This document shows positions 11,062 to 21,169 of a stretch of 64,000 bases of DNA, in pieces. Position 1 is the stretch's first letter. The number at the start of each line of letters is the position of its first letter. The notes beneath the pieces are model-generated. The model did no database searches. It was not told where the DNA came from and was given only the letters and a program-made list of their open reading frames with translations. The position numbers were made by a program, and so were the translations under genes. The DNA comes from Nitrosomonadaceae bacterium (GTDB lineage Bacteria > Pseudomonadota > Gammaproteobacteria > Burkholderiales > Nitrosomonadaceae): positions 157,585 through 221,584 of the forward strand of contig PBKR01000032.1 in the NCBI GenBank assembly GCA_002721545.1. Reading direction: 5' to 3'.

Positions 11062-11943
11062 CTATTTATCCGTATTATTTTTTGACATAATTTCGGACTG
11101 AATACGTCTTGCTGCCTCAATGGTATTACAAAGTAACATAGCAATTGTCATCGGCCCTACTCCACCTGGCACGGGAGTGATATATCCTGCTTTCTCCCTA
11201 ACAGCATCAAAATCTACATCACCTGCTAATTTACCGTCTGGCATACGATTTATACCCACATCTATAACCGTTACACCAAGCTTAACCATTTTAGCTGTAA
11301 TCATTCTAGGCTTACCAGTAGCAACTACTAAAATATCTGCGCGTTTTGTGTGCTCTTCGAGATTAATTGTTTTCGATGTGCAAATAGTAACGGTCGCACC
11401 TTTCTCCAACAACATCAGCGCCATCGGTTTCCCAACAATATTACTTCGCCCCACTATTACTGCATGCTGCCCCTCAATCTGAATATTATTCTTCTCCAAC
11501 ATTTTCATCACACCATAAGGTGTGCAAGGTGGGTATACAGCATAACCGGTAACGAGCGCGCCTATATTATTTAAATGAAAGCCATCCACATCTTTTTCAA
11601 CCCCAATAGAACCAATTATTTTTTTGTCTTCAAAGTGCCGTGGTAGTGGTAATTGCACTAAAATGCCATGTATTCTAGAATTTGTATTCAGCTCATGAAT
11701 ACAACTTAAAACCTTATCCTGATCAGCACTATCAGGAAATTCATGCACCTCCGAATAAATACCGGCTTCATTACAGGCTCTCACCTTATTACGTACATAA
11801 ATACCAGAAGCCTGATTATCCCCAACAATAATCACAGCTAACCCCGGTTGCATACCTTTACATTTTAATTGCTCAGCACGAACCCTACATTCTACTCGCA
11901 ATGCTTTAGCAATTATCTTGCCATCTATAATCACAGCGCTCAT
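11062..11943 (-). CDS. folD: Methylenetetrahydrofolate dehydrogenase/cyclohydrolase
   Basis: GILVQLPLP, VIVGRSNIVGKPMA, TPVPGGVGPMTIAML. Confidence 0.96.
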   Translation of the reverse strand: MSAVIIDGKIIAKALRVECRVRAEQLKCKGMQPGLAVIIVGDNQASGIYVRNKVRACNEAGIYSEVHEFPDSADQDKVLSCIHELNTNSRIHGILVQLPLPRHFEDKKIIGSIGVEKDVDGFHLNNIGALVTGYAVYPPCTPYGVMKMLEKNNIQIEGQHAVIVGRSNIVGKPMALMLLEKGATVTICTSKTINLEEHTKRADILVVATGKPRMITAKMVKLGVTVIDVGINRMPDGKLAGDVDFDAVREKAGYITPVPGGVGPMTIAMLLCNTIEAARRIQSEIMSKNNTDK

Positions 11944-12127
11944 AATTTTCTCAAGATTGTCAGGTTTCTAAGTATTTTACTAACATATTTGTATTTTTTA
12001 ATTACAATGCCCACCTATGGCAAAAATCTATGCCATAAACAAGCTCTAGAGTTTAATATTTAGAAAAAGAAAACCACAAGCAGGTCAACATTAAGATCAC
12101 TAGTAAGCATCCTAACTTAAACTAAGT

Positions 12128-12763
12128 TTAATTTTTTTTCTTAAACTTTATCCGATATATCAAAACTCCAATGATAAATGTTGGCATTACAACTAATGCT
12201 GCAGCAAATAGCCCCGATGCTAATATAGTGATACCACTACTTGTTGGCGCATATAACGTAACAAAAAATATTGCCATAATTGCTGCAGCGCTCCCACCTA
12301 AGAGCATAAACCTCTTCCCTCTACTATAAAACCGCCAGAGAGCCCCAGAAACACGCACTTCATCACGGTGTTCGTCAAAAATCATATCTAGACTATTATC
12401 ATCCTGGTTAGCCTGATAACCTACAGTTACAGCATATGCCTCGTTACTTCCTTCTTCTTGAGAAAGATCTTTTAAAAGCGCAATTCGCTTTGCAGCAATC
12501 TTATTACTCATGCCGCCTTTTACTAGTATCTTATTTAATGATTCAAACGCATGCTCACGCGGATTGGTTATTACATCCAATCTTTCGCCATGACGCCACA
12601 TCACGCCAATTAAATAAAGATGAATGGTCATTTCCTGAAATGGAGGCGCAAAATCATATCCCTTATTTTCAACAATAGATAACTGTGCGGCTAATAATTT
12701 CTCACCATTCATAATACAAATATCATGCGTTGAATCGGTATTTTTATGTTTTATATCATTCAA
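12128..12763 (-). CDS. Hypothetical protein with two C-terminal transmembrane segments
   Basis: 211 aa ORF; two hydrophobic helices near the C-terminus and a basic tail (RIKFKKKN); no family recognised. Confidence 0.6.
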   Translation of the reverse strand: MNDIKHKNTDSTHDICIMNGEKLLAAQLSIVENKGYDFAPPFQEMTIHLYLIGVMWRHGERLDVITNPREHAFESLNKILVKGGMSNKIAAKRIALLKDLSQEEGSNEAYAVTVGYQANQDDNSLDMIFDEHRDEVRVSGALWRFYSRGKRFMLLGGSAAAIMAIFFVTLYAPTSSGITILASGLFAAALVVMPTFIIGVLIYRIKFKKKN

Positions 12764-13136
12764 TATTGTAATTAAGAGCTATGGCTAGGCCCTGCTTATT
12801 ATTTATTAAAACATCTATTATATACTGACAAACAGATTCTTAAAAAAAGACTGATTAATAAGACTAAATAATCTTAGCCCTTCACGAATAAAAATACTAT
12901 GCCACATACCTTTAAATTAAATTTTTTCCTTAAAATATTTAGAAAAAACCTAAAAAATCTGTATTTTATATTTACTAAAATATTGCACTTTCTTATTAGT
13001 TATCTGGCCTTTACTATATTTCATTTTTATAAGCGACTCCCATTCTTGATTTAATTGAGATACAATCCTTCGATTACGCTTTTCAACAATACCACTGGGT
13101 AATTGATTGGTCAGAATATAAAATTATGGAGATATT

Positions 13137-13742
13137 ATGAATAAAGCAAGTTGGGCTTTGCACCTAAAATGGATTGCTGTGTTGGTATCAATGATGGTGC
13201 TGCCAGCTTATGGTCAACTAATGATTGGTCATATGGGCCATTCTGGAGGCGATGACTGCAATATAAAATCAGGCCCTATTCCTCTTAATTATAGCGTCTA
13301 TGAAAAACCAAAGGGGGCTCTTCCACCTACAATGGGCCATTGCAAGCATGTGCCAAACATAGGTGAGCACCTTGTAACTATCGACCTTCAGGGCTCTAAA
13401 TCCCGAGAAATACCAATTGGTATTCGTCTTGTCTTAGTAGAAGGGGGGCAGAATAAAACAATTATGTCTAAATCCCCAGAGCTATATTCATCTGGAACTA
13501 TTAATTTTGGACTAAACTTCAAAGAATTAGGCCAATATCATATACTATTAGAAACTAAACAGAATGAGAAAATAATTACAGCAGCTACCCTTCCTTTACA
13601 TGTTGGTGAAGGTGGTGGACATGGAAGCCACTCTGGCGGCATTGGCATGCTCGAGATTGCCCTATTGTTAGGTGTAGGCGGTATTGCAAGCTTCTTCTGG
13701 GTACGTCGTAAATCGAATAAAAATGAAGAAAATACTTCCTGA
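13137..13742 (+). CDS. AmoD/AmoE (PmoD)-like periplasmic copper-associated protein, stand-alone copy
   Basis: Signal peptide, D-x-C...C-x-x-[IV]-P-x-x-G spacing and C-terminal TM plus basic tail shared with the ORFs at 62517 and 63197; N-terminal His/Met motif MIGHMGHSGGDDC. Confidence 0.7.
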   Translation: MNKASWALHLKWIAVLVSMMVLPAYGQLMIGHMGHSGGDDCNIKSGPIPLNYSVYEKPKGALPPTMGHCKHVPNIGEHLVTIDLQGSKSREIPIGIRLVLVEGGQNKTIMSKSPELYSSGTINFGLNFKELGQYHILLETKQNEKIITAATLPLHVGEGGGHGSHSGGIGMLEIALLLGVGGIASFFWVRRKSNKNEENTS

Positions 13743-13944
13743 ATGACGAAGCGTAAAGCAAAATAAAAACTAAAACAGAGATAGAAACCAAAAAGAAAAT
13801 AACATATTTATTAAGCTTTACATTTTAGTATACTGTGGTAGTAATTAGCTTTTGATAAAATACCTACTATAGCGCTATTTTAAAGAGTCATTCTGTATTT
13901 CTTTAACATTTTTATAGAAAACAGATAGTTGAGTCATGGCATAT

Positions 13945-16035
13945 TTATTTATTTACCATGCCACAATGTTGCAATAATGCGTCTATTTTTGGCTCCCGAC
14001 CTCGTAATGCAATAAATGATTCTAATGCCTTACGACTGCCACCAACAGCAAGAATCTCATCACGAAATCTAGCCCCTATTTTTTCACTTTTTGTCCCTTC
14101 TGCGCTTTCCTCAAACATACTATAAGCATCGGCAGATAATACTTCTGCCCACTTATAACTATAATAACCAGCCGCGTATCCGCCAGCAAATATATGTGCA
14201 AAACTATTAGGAAAGCGATTGAATTTTGGTGGGATGATAACTGCAACTTCCTTACGGACACTATCCAACAAATCTAATACTGTCCCTCCCTCTTCTAGAT
14301 TAAAATCAAAGTGCAGATGCATATCAAACAATGAAAACTCAATTTGTCGCAATGTCTGTAGACCACTCTGATAATTTTTTGCAGCAATCATTTTATCAAA
14401 TACTTCTCGAGGCAGTGATTCCCCACTCTCTATATGCTGTGTCATCCCAGATAGCACATCCCATTCCCAGCAAAAATTTTCCATATATTGACTAGGAAAT
14501 TCAACTGCATCCCATTCAACCCCATTGATTCCAGAAACACCTAATTCTTCTACCTGAGTAAGCAAATGATGCAAACCATGACCAAATTCATGGAATAAAG
14601 TTATAACTTCATTATGAGTAAAAAGTGCCGGCCGTATTTCACCATCCATGCTTACTGGCTTTGCAAAATTACAATTAAGATATGCCACCGGAGTTTGAAT
14701 CTTATTTTCAATTCTCCTCCGTGTAATCGCATCATCCATCCACGCACCACCTTGTTTACCGGATCGCGCATACAGATCAATATAAAATTGCCCTACCAGC
14801 TGTTCATTTATATTTTTTATACTAAATAGTTTTACATCAGGGTGCCAAAATTGAAACTCGAAACTATCTTCTGAAGGCGTAATAGTGATCTGATAAAGAT
14901 TCTCTACTAGCTTGAACATACCTTCTAATACCTTAGATTCAGGAAAATATTGCTTAATTTCATCATCAGAAAATGCATAACGAGCAACCCGTAATTTTTC
15001 ACTTATATATGCTAAATCCCATGATTCAAGGCTCTTTAGTCCAAATTGTTCAAAAGCAAATTGCTGCAGCTCCTTTAGATCACGCTTAGCATATGGCTTA
15101 GCTTTAACCGCCAAATCTGTTAGAAATCCTAGAACTTGCTTTGGTGTTGAGGCCATTTTTGACGCTAATGATACTTCAGCATAATTATTAAATCCAAGTA
15201 ACAATGCCTCTTCTTTACGTAATTTAAGTATTTTTTTTATTAATGGAGTATTGTCCCAATCAGTCCCGTGATTTGAGCAAGTATCAATACTGATTTCTAT
15301 CTCACTAGCACGCGTAGAATAAGCTTTATACATTTTTCTACGTAATTCTCTATTATCAGCATACTGCATAATTGGCTGATAAGAAGGTGCGTGCAACGTA
15401 AATTTCCAGCCAGTAACATTATCTTTTTTTGCAATTTCTTTTGCTACTTGCAAAACATCTTCTGGAATACCAGATACCTCTTCTACACTTTCTATATGCA
15501 GCCTAAAATTATTAGTTGCATCTAATAGATTGTCACTAAATCTAGAAGCAAGTGAAGATAATTCTTCCTGAATATTAAGAAAACGCTTCTTTTTTGCAGG
15601 CGGTAGCTCAGCACCACCCAACCGGAAATCTCGTAGCTCATTTTTAATTATTATTTTTTGGGCAGGATTTAGATTCTTAAATTCGCTACTAGCGCAAAGT
15701 TTTTTAAATTTCTCATATAACGTCTGATTTTGTGCAAGTCCAGCATAATATTTTGTAACTATTGGTAACGTAGTGTTATATACCTCTCGTAATTCCAAGC
15801 TATTCATTACCGAATTTAAATGCGACACCTGACCCCATGCACGAGATAATTGTTCATGTACATCTGTCATTGGCTGTACAAAATTATGCCAAGTTGGATC
15901 AGCAGGATCACTAAGAATTTTTTTAACAGTTAAAGAACTATGCTTTAATAACTCTTCTACAGCTGGAACAATATGCTTAGTTTTAATTTCAGCAAACTTT
16001 GGTAAACCAGAAAAATTAAGCAAAGGATTAGTCAT
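13945..16035 (-). CDS. prlC: Oligopeptidase A (M3 metallopeptidase)
   Basis: 696 aa; zinc motif LFHEFGHGLHHLL. Confidence 0.95.
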   Translation of the reverse strand: MTNPLLNFSGLPKFAEIKTKHIVPAVEELLKHSSLTVKKILSDPADPTWHNFVQPMTDVHEQLSRAWGQVSHLNSVMNSLELREVYNTTLPIVTKYYAGLAQNQTLYEKFKKLCASSEFKNLNPAQKIIIKNELRDFRLGGAELPPAKKKRFLNIQEELSSLASRFSDNLLDATNNFRLHIESVEEVSGIPEDVLQVAKEIAKKDNVTGWKFTLHAPSYQPIMQYADNRELRRKMYKAYSTRASEIEISIDTCSNHGTDWDNTPLIKKILKLRKEEALLLGFNNYAEVSLASKMASTPKQVLGFLTDLAVKAKPYAKRDLKELQQFAFEQFGLKSLESWDLAYISEKLRVARYAFSDDEIKQYFPESKVLEGMFKLVENLYQITITPSEDSFEFQFWHPDVKLFSIKNINEQLVGQFYIDLYARSGKQGGAWMDDAITRRRIENKIQTPVAYLNCNFAKPVSMDGEIRPALFTHNEVITLFHEFGHGLHHLLTQVEELGVSGINGVEWDAVEFPSQYMENFCWEWDVLSGMTQHIESGESLPREVFDKMIAAKNYQSGLQTLRQIEFSLFDMHLHFDFNLEEGGTVLDLLDSVRKEVAVIIPPKFNRFPNSFAHIFAGGYAAGYYSYKWAEVLSADAYSMFEESAEGTKSEKIGARFRDEILAVGGSRKALESFIALRGREPKIDALLQHCGMVNK

Positions 16036-16086
16036 ATTAATCTATAAATAATTACTATACTCTACACTTAAGCATATATCTTAAAT

Positions 16087-17361
16087 TTATCCTTCGTATA
16101 CGATAATGCCATTTGCTAAAGTGTATTTTACCTTTCCTTGAAGCTCCAAACCGAGAAATGGCGTATTCTTACCTTGACTTTTAAGTGCTGAAGCCTCAAC
16201 TCTCCAATGTTCATCTGGATCAAAAATACACAAATCAGCAGTCGCCCCTATAGACAAATCACCAATCTCTACCCCTAGTATTCTTGCTGGCTCCGAGGTA
16301 ATTTTAGCTACAGCCGCAGACAATGGAAAGTCTACTTCTTTAGCCCATTTTAATGTAAGTGGAAGTAATAATTCTATAGAAGTAGCACCAGCCTCAGATT
16401 CACCAAAAGGCAGTAGCTTTGCATCATCATCAACCGGCGCATGATCTGAACATACTGCATCTATAGTCCCATCAATTAGACCAGCACGTAATGCATCCCG
16501 ATCACTTATTCCTCTTAGTGGCGGAATAAGATGGCAATTGGCATCAAAAAAGCTAATATCCATTTCTGAGAGGTGTATATGATTAGCTGTCACGTCACAA
16601 GTAATTAACAAATCTTGCTGCTTCGCAGCCCTAACCATTGCAACTCCTTCTGCACTGGAAATACGACAAAGATGAACTTTGGCACCAGTTTCTTTTGCAA
16701 TTAAAATAATTTTAGATAGCGCTATTGTTTCAGCACATATAGGAATCGATGGCAAACCTAAACGAGTTGCTACTTCACCATCATGGGCCACTCCACTATC
16801 AGCAATACTATCATCCTCTGGACGTAGCCAAACACTAAAACCAAAAGTAGATGCATACTGCATTGCTTGCATCATCACACGTGTATCGAGTAACAATTTA
16901 TCAGATTGGCTAAAAGCAACACAACCAGCATCATGTAATTCGGCCATTTCCGTCAATCGCTCCCCCTTCAATTCTCTTGTAAGAGCACCAATAGGGTAAA
17001 CATGTGCCTGATTTAAACCTTTAGCACGATACTTTAACATATCAACTAAACCTGGCTCATCAAGTGGTGGGTTAGTATCAGGAGGACAGGCTAGACTTGT
17101 GACTCCTCCTGCAACAGCTGCCCCCATCTCAGATTCAAGTGTAGCCATATACTCAAGCCCTGGCTCACGTAACCGTACTGATAAATCCACAAGACCTGGG
17201 CATACTATTAACCCCCTAGCATTTATAACGTAATTAGGCTGAAAGGACTTAGGTTCATCTCCTATGGCAACAATTTTTCCGGCAACAATATATACATTAT
17301 TTATAGCATCGATATTGTTCTTAGGGTCGATTACTCGACCATCTTTGATAAGGATTCTCAT
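16087..17361 (-). CDS. pyrC: Dihydroorotase (PyrC/PyrX-type, next to pyrB)
   Basis: 424 aa; IKDGRVIDPKNNID, CSDHAPV; N-terminal HxH replaced by VDLSVRLREPG, so possibly a non-catalytic dihydroorotase-like subunit. Confidence 0.85.
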   Translation of the reverse strand: MRILIKDGRVIDPKNNIDAINNVYIVAGKIVAIGDEPKSFQPNYVINARGLIVCPGLVDLSVRLREPGLEYMATLESEMGAAVAGGVTSLACPPDTNPPLDEPGLVDMLKYRAKGLNQAHVYPIGALTRELKGERLTEMAELHDAGCVAFSQSDKLLLDTRVMMQAMQYASTFGFSVWLRPEDDSIADSGVAHDGEVATRLGLPSIPICAETIALSKIILIAKETGAKVHLCRISSAEGVAMVRAAKQQDLLITCDVTANHIHLSEMDISFFDANCHLIPPLRGISDRDALRAGLIDGTIDAVCSDHAPVDDDAKLLPFGESEAGATSIELLLPLTLKWAKEVDFPLSAAVAKITSEPARILGVEIGDLSIGATADLCIFDPDEHWRVEASALKSQGKNTPFLGLELQGKVKYTLANGIIVYEG

Positions 17362-17439
17362 AATATTCTATTTTGATCGCAATTATGAAACATAAATCAC
17401 TTTACATATTATGTGCAAAATTTCCTCTTATTAAAAAAC

Positions 17440-18387
17440 TCAATTCCCCGCCAAAATTGTCATTACCGCCATCCGTACCGCAATACCATAAGTTACTTGA
17501 GGAAGAATAACCGACTGCATCCCATCAGCTACAGCTGATTCAATCTCAATACCGCGATTCATTGGGCCAGGGTGCATGACAATAGCGTCATGTTTTGCTA
17601 AGGCCAATTTCTCCTGCGTAAGCCCATAATATTTAAAGTATTCTTCAGCACTAGGAAGACGAGCGCTCAACATGCGCTCATTCTGTAAACGCAGCATTAA
17701 TACAACATCTACGCCTTTAAGCCCTTCCTCCATATTGTGATATACGTGTACACCAAGATGCATAACCTTACTTGGTAACAATGTTTTAGGTGAGATTACC
17801 CGTACTTCAGGTACACCTAAGGTAGTTAAAGCATGAATCTGTGAGCGTGCAACTCTTGAATGCAAAATATCGCCAACAATAGCTACACGTAAATTATGAA
17901 AATCACATTTATAACGGCGAATAGTAAACATATCCAATAACGCCTGCGTCGGGTGTGCATGGCGCCCATCACCAGCATTTATAACATGAATTTCAGGGCG
18001 CACATGGCGTGCTATCAAATGAGCAGCTCCACTTTGCGAATGCCGCACAATAAACATATCAGCATGCATTGCAGAAAGATTATTCACAGTATCTAACATT
18101 GTTTCACCTTTAGACTGAGAAGAAGAAGCAATATTAAGGTTAACAATATCTGCCGACAATCGCTTAGCAGCTATCTCAAATGTGGTACGAGTACGAGTAC
18201 TAGGCTCAAAGAAAAGATTAAATATAGCTTTCCCTCTGAGCAATGGTACTTTTTTAATATCACGCTCAGTAACGCCGACAAATGATTCTGCTGTATCAAG
18301 TATTTTTAATAAAATAGGAGCAGGAAGCCCCTCAGTAGTTAAGAGGTGCTGTAATTTTCTATTCTTATTTAACTGAGGATTATTCAT
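17440..18387 (-). CDS. pyrB: Aspartate carbamoyltransferase catalytic subunit
   Basis: [35 protein letters not shown]. Confidence 0.96.
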   Translation of the reverse strand: MNNPQLNKNRKLQHLLTTEGLPAPILLKILDTAESFVGVTERDIKKVPLLRGKAIFNLFFEPSTRTRTTFEIAAKRLSADIVNLNIASSSQSKGETMLDTVNNLSAMHADMFIVRHSQSGAAHLIARHVRPEIHVINAGDGRHAHPTQALLDMFTIRRYKCDFHNLRVAIVGDILHSRVARSQIHALTTLGVPEVRVISPKTLLPSKVMHLGVHVYHNMEEGLKGVDVVLMLRLQNERMLSARLPSAEEYFKYYGLTQEKLALAKHDAIVMHPGPMNRGIEIESAVADGMQSVILPQVTYGIAVRMAVMTILAGN

Positions 18388-18893
18388 TATTCGGGAAGTG
18401 CTTTATCATATAAACTTAGACTAAGCTTTCCATTATCCCCCTGTTCTAAAGCCAGCATTTTATCTTCCGGCAAAATAATATCTGTCCCAATATAATTAGC
18501 TGCAATTGGCATCTCTCTTTCCCCACGATCTACCAAAGTGGCAAGACGGATACTAGCCGGCCTACCATAGTCAAATAATTCATTAATTGCAGCACGAATA
18601 GTTCGCCCAGTGTAGAGAACATCATCTATTAATATAATATGTCGCCCCTCTACTTCAAAAGGAATATTTGAAGGCTTGACCTGTGGATGCAGTCCAATTT
18701 CATGAAAATCATCTCTATAAAATGACACATCTAGTGTCCCAATAGGAAGTGTACATGCCAAATCTTTATGTAACCGCTCTGCTAGCCAAACACCACCTGT
18801 GTAAATACCAACTAGTACAGTATTTTTAGTTACATCTGGACGCATCTTTTTCGCTAACCTAGTTAATAATTGTTCAGCATTTGGTAAATTCAT
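18387..18893 (-). CDS. pyrR: Bifunctional pyr regulator / uracil phosphoribosyltransferase
   Basis: [30 protein letters not shown]; the track ORF starts at 19028 but the ATG at 18893 ([10 protein letters not shown]) avoids overlap with ruvX. Confidence 0.92.
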   Translation of the reverse strand: MNLPNAEQLLTRLAKKMRPDVTKNTVLVGIYTGGVWLAERLHKDLACTLPIGTLDVSFYRDDFHEIGLHPQVKPSNIPFEVEGRHIILIDDVLYTGRTIRAAINELFDYGRPASIRLATLVDRGEREMPIAANYIGTDIILPEDKMLALEQGDNGKLSLSLYDKALPE

Positions 18894-18894
18894 T

Positions 18895-19359
18895 TTATCT
18901 ATCGAAATATGATTGTAATATTTGTTGAGCTGCCACTTGATCAATAATGAATCTTTGTTTCTTACAATTAATTCCTGCTTCACTGAGCCCCATGCTTGCA
19001 GTAATAGAAGTATAACGCTCATCAACAAGCTTAACGTTAATCCCGAAGCGGCCCTCTAAACGACGTGCAAAACGTTTACTTAAATGTGTTAACTTATGGC
19101 CAGTACCATCAACATGAATAGGTAACCCCACTACTAGTTGAACCGGCTCCCACTCTTCAATTAATTTAGCAATCACATTAAATCTATTCTTTGTGGCCCC
19201 TTCTTTTATTGTAACAAGAGGATGGGCTAAGCCTAGCTCTAAGTCACCAACCGCCACACCAATACGTTTCTCACCAAAATCAAAGGCCAATACGGTTCCA
19301 ACCGATGGCTCTTTAAATACTGGGCTATCTATATTTGTATGAGTAATATTATTAATCAT
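18895..19359 (-). CDS. ruvX: Holliday junction resolvase-like protein RuvX/YqgF
   Basis: LAFDFGEKRIGVAVGD, VVGLPIHVDGT, VDERYTS. Confidence 0.94.
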   Translation of the reverse strand: MINNITHTNIDSPVFKEPSVGTVLAFDFGEKRIGVAVGDLELGLAHPLVTIKEGATKNRFNVIAKLIEEWEPVQLVVGLPIHVDGTGHKLTHLSKRFARRLEGRFGINVKLVDERYTSITASMGLSEAGINCKKQRFIIDQVAAQQILQSYFDR

Positions 19360-19681
19360 TAAATAGACTTTCTAAAATTAGACCTATAGCGCCATTTACC
19401 ACTAGCCCTTGCGCACACTTCTCCTTATGCCCACAGGTATAAGCAAGTATTTTGGAAAAACAGGTATTTGCCATGACCAGCACGGCGATCAAAAAATGAC
19501 AGATTAGATTAATACTTTGCATGGATAAACTATTACCATATCCTCTATTGTAAACTTGTTCTCGCTTCTCTACAATTCTTCTATTATAAAAATTTACATT
19601 ATTCTAAATAGAGAGCACGTAAGAAATTTTTATGATTCATGTAAAAGGTAGAAACATAAGAAACAACCCTTACCTAATTAG

Positions 19682-20026
19682 TCAATCATCCCACTCACCT
19701 TCCATCACTCCATTCTTATAGTTTCCTTTTTGCCTTACCTGGCCATTTGAGTAATAAATAACCCACTCACCTTCCTCTTTTCCATTCTTAAAATTTACTT
19801 TGCTCATTAGCTGTCCATTACTCCAATACCTCACCCACTCACCCTCTTTCTTACCGCCCTTTATCCAGCCTTGCTCTTTACCAGTTACGCCTCCTGTAAA
19901 AAGAATTTTGCTGTCTTTCCCATAATAAAGGCCATCTCTTTTCACCAATTCATCCATAGTCTCACTTAAACAATGAGTTGAGATAAAAGATAGGAAAAAT
20001 ATAGGAAATAGGAATAAAGTTTTCAA
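19682..20026 (-). CDS. Secreted MORN-repeat-variant protein (short paralog)
   Basis: Signal peptide then repeats such as YWSNGQLMSKVNFKNGKEEGEWVIYYSNGQVRQKGNYKNG. Confidence 0.75.
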   Translation of the reverse strand: MKTLFLFPIFFLSFISTHCLSETMDELVKRDGLYYGKDSKILFTGGVTGKEQGWIKGGKKEGEWVRYWSNGQLMSKVNFKNGKEEGEWVIYYSNGQVRQKGNYKNGVMEGEWDD

Positions 20027-20148
20027 TTTATAGTTTGCCTAATATAGTTATAATCAAACACACAACCCTACCGTAAGGTTAATAAACATCTATGCTAAAA
20101 AATATTTAACCATTAATACTTTTGAAAGATTCTGGGGTCATTTATTAT

Positions 20149-20625
20149 TTAATCTCCAACCTTCTCTCCATCCTTATAATTTCCTTTGCTACTTACCTGC
20201 CCAGTATCATAATAATAAACCCACTCACCATCCCCTTTTCCGTTCTTGTAATTTCCTTTGCTACTTACCTGCCCAGTATCATAATAATAAACCCAATCAC
20301 CTTCCATCACTCCGTTCTTGTAATTTCCTTTATATTTTAACTGTCCATTGTCATAATAATAAATCCACTCACCCTCCTCTTTTCCATTCTTATATCTTCC
20401 TCTATATCTCAAATCCCCATTATCATGATACCCAACCCACTGACCTATTTTCTTTCCGTCCTGCACTTTTCCTTTCTCTTTACCAGTTACCTCCCCAGTA
20501 AATGGTAATCCATTGAAGCCAGATTCTGCATAATAAAGACCGTTTCTTTCAACCACAGAATCTGTTTCAATCGAACAAGAGACAAGCGCTAGAAAAATTA
20601 TCGGAATTAAAAATATAGTTTTCAT
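20149..20625 (-). CDS. MORN-repeat-variant lipoprotein
   Basis: Lipobox LALVSC; 24-aa repeats GNYKNGKGDGEWVYYYDTGQVSSK. Confidence 0.8.
   Translation of the reverse strand: MKTIFLIPIIFLALVSCSIETDSVVERNGLYYAESGFNGLPFTGEVTGKEKGKVQDGKKIGQWVGYHDNGDLRYRGRYKNGKEEGEWIYYYDNGQLKYKGNYKNGVMEGDWVYYYDTGQVSSKGNYKNGKGDGEWVYYYDTGQVSSKGNYKDGEKVGD
20179..20420 (-). repeat. 72-bp tandem coding repeat in the MORN lipoprotein gene
   Basis: atttcctttgctacttacctgcccagtatcataataataaaccca at 20179 recurs identically (45 nt) at 20251; diverged copies follow at 72-bp spacing. Confidence 0.85.
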
Positions 20626-20785
20626 TTAATAAATGCAGCAAAGAATGGCCATCCAATCTTTCATGCAAAAATAATGCCACAATTAAGGAAGTCAGGAAAC
20701 ATCTTTAGAAACAAACATCTTCATTCTATTGCCAAGAGAAAAAAGAAGATTAGAGATAATTTATACCGCAGCAATACTTTATATA

Positions 20786-21169
20786 TCAAGCATTGAAATT
20801 AATTATTTTAAATAATTTTAATAAGTTAAATTTGTTTAATCTAACTCTGACTCCTCTAATAAAATATTTAAAATTAATTTTAATCAAAACTGTATAGATC
20901 TTATTATCTAGACTAACGGAATTTTGGCAGACTATTGAATTTGTATTTACGTTGTCACTTTTAAGCATGACACTAGATTCTTTTCTATATGCAACTCTTT
21001 TAATTATATATGAGTGATAATTGTCATAGAATACAATTAAACTATTTTTTTTTATAAAACTTTTAAAAAAATGAGTTGCTAATATAAGATCTCCTGAAAC
21101 TAGTGTTGGCTGCATACTTGTCCCAGATACCTTGAATATTTTAAACACTTTTAAGAACCGGACAAACAA
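20786..21169 (-). CDS. sodX: Ni-superoxide dismutase maturation protease (S26 signal-peptidase-like, SodX)
   Basis: KVSGTSMQPTLVSGDLIL (Ser) and YIIKRVAYR (Lys) motifs; directly downstream of and overlapping sodN. Confidence 0.8.
   Translation of the reverse strand: MFVRFLKVFKIFKVSGTSMQPTLVSGDLILATHFFKSFIKKNSLIVFYDNYHSYIIKRVAYRKESSVMLKSDNVNTNSIVCQNSVSLDNKIYTVLIKINFKYFIRGVRVRLNKFNLLKLFKIINFNA

Noticed and set aside
20122-20340. Plus-strand ORF with repetitive ISFATYLPSIIIINP motif
   Set aside because: Antisense reading of the 72-bp MORN coding repeats; repetition is explained by the real gene.
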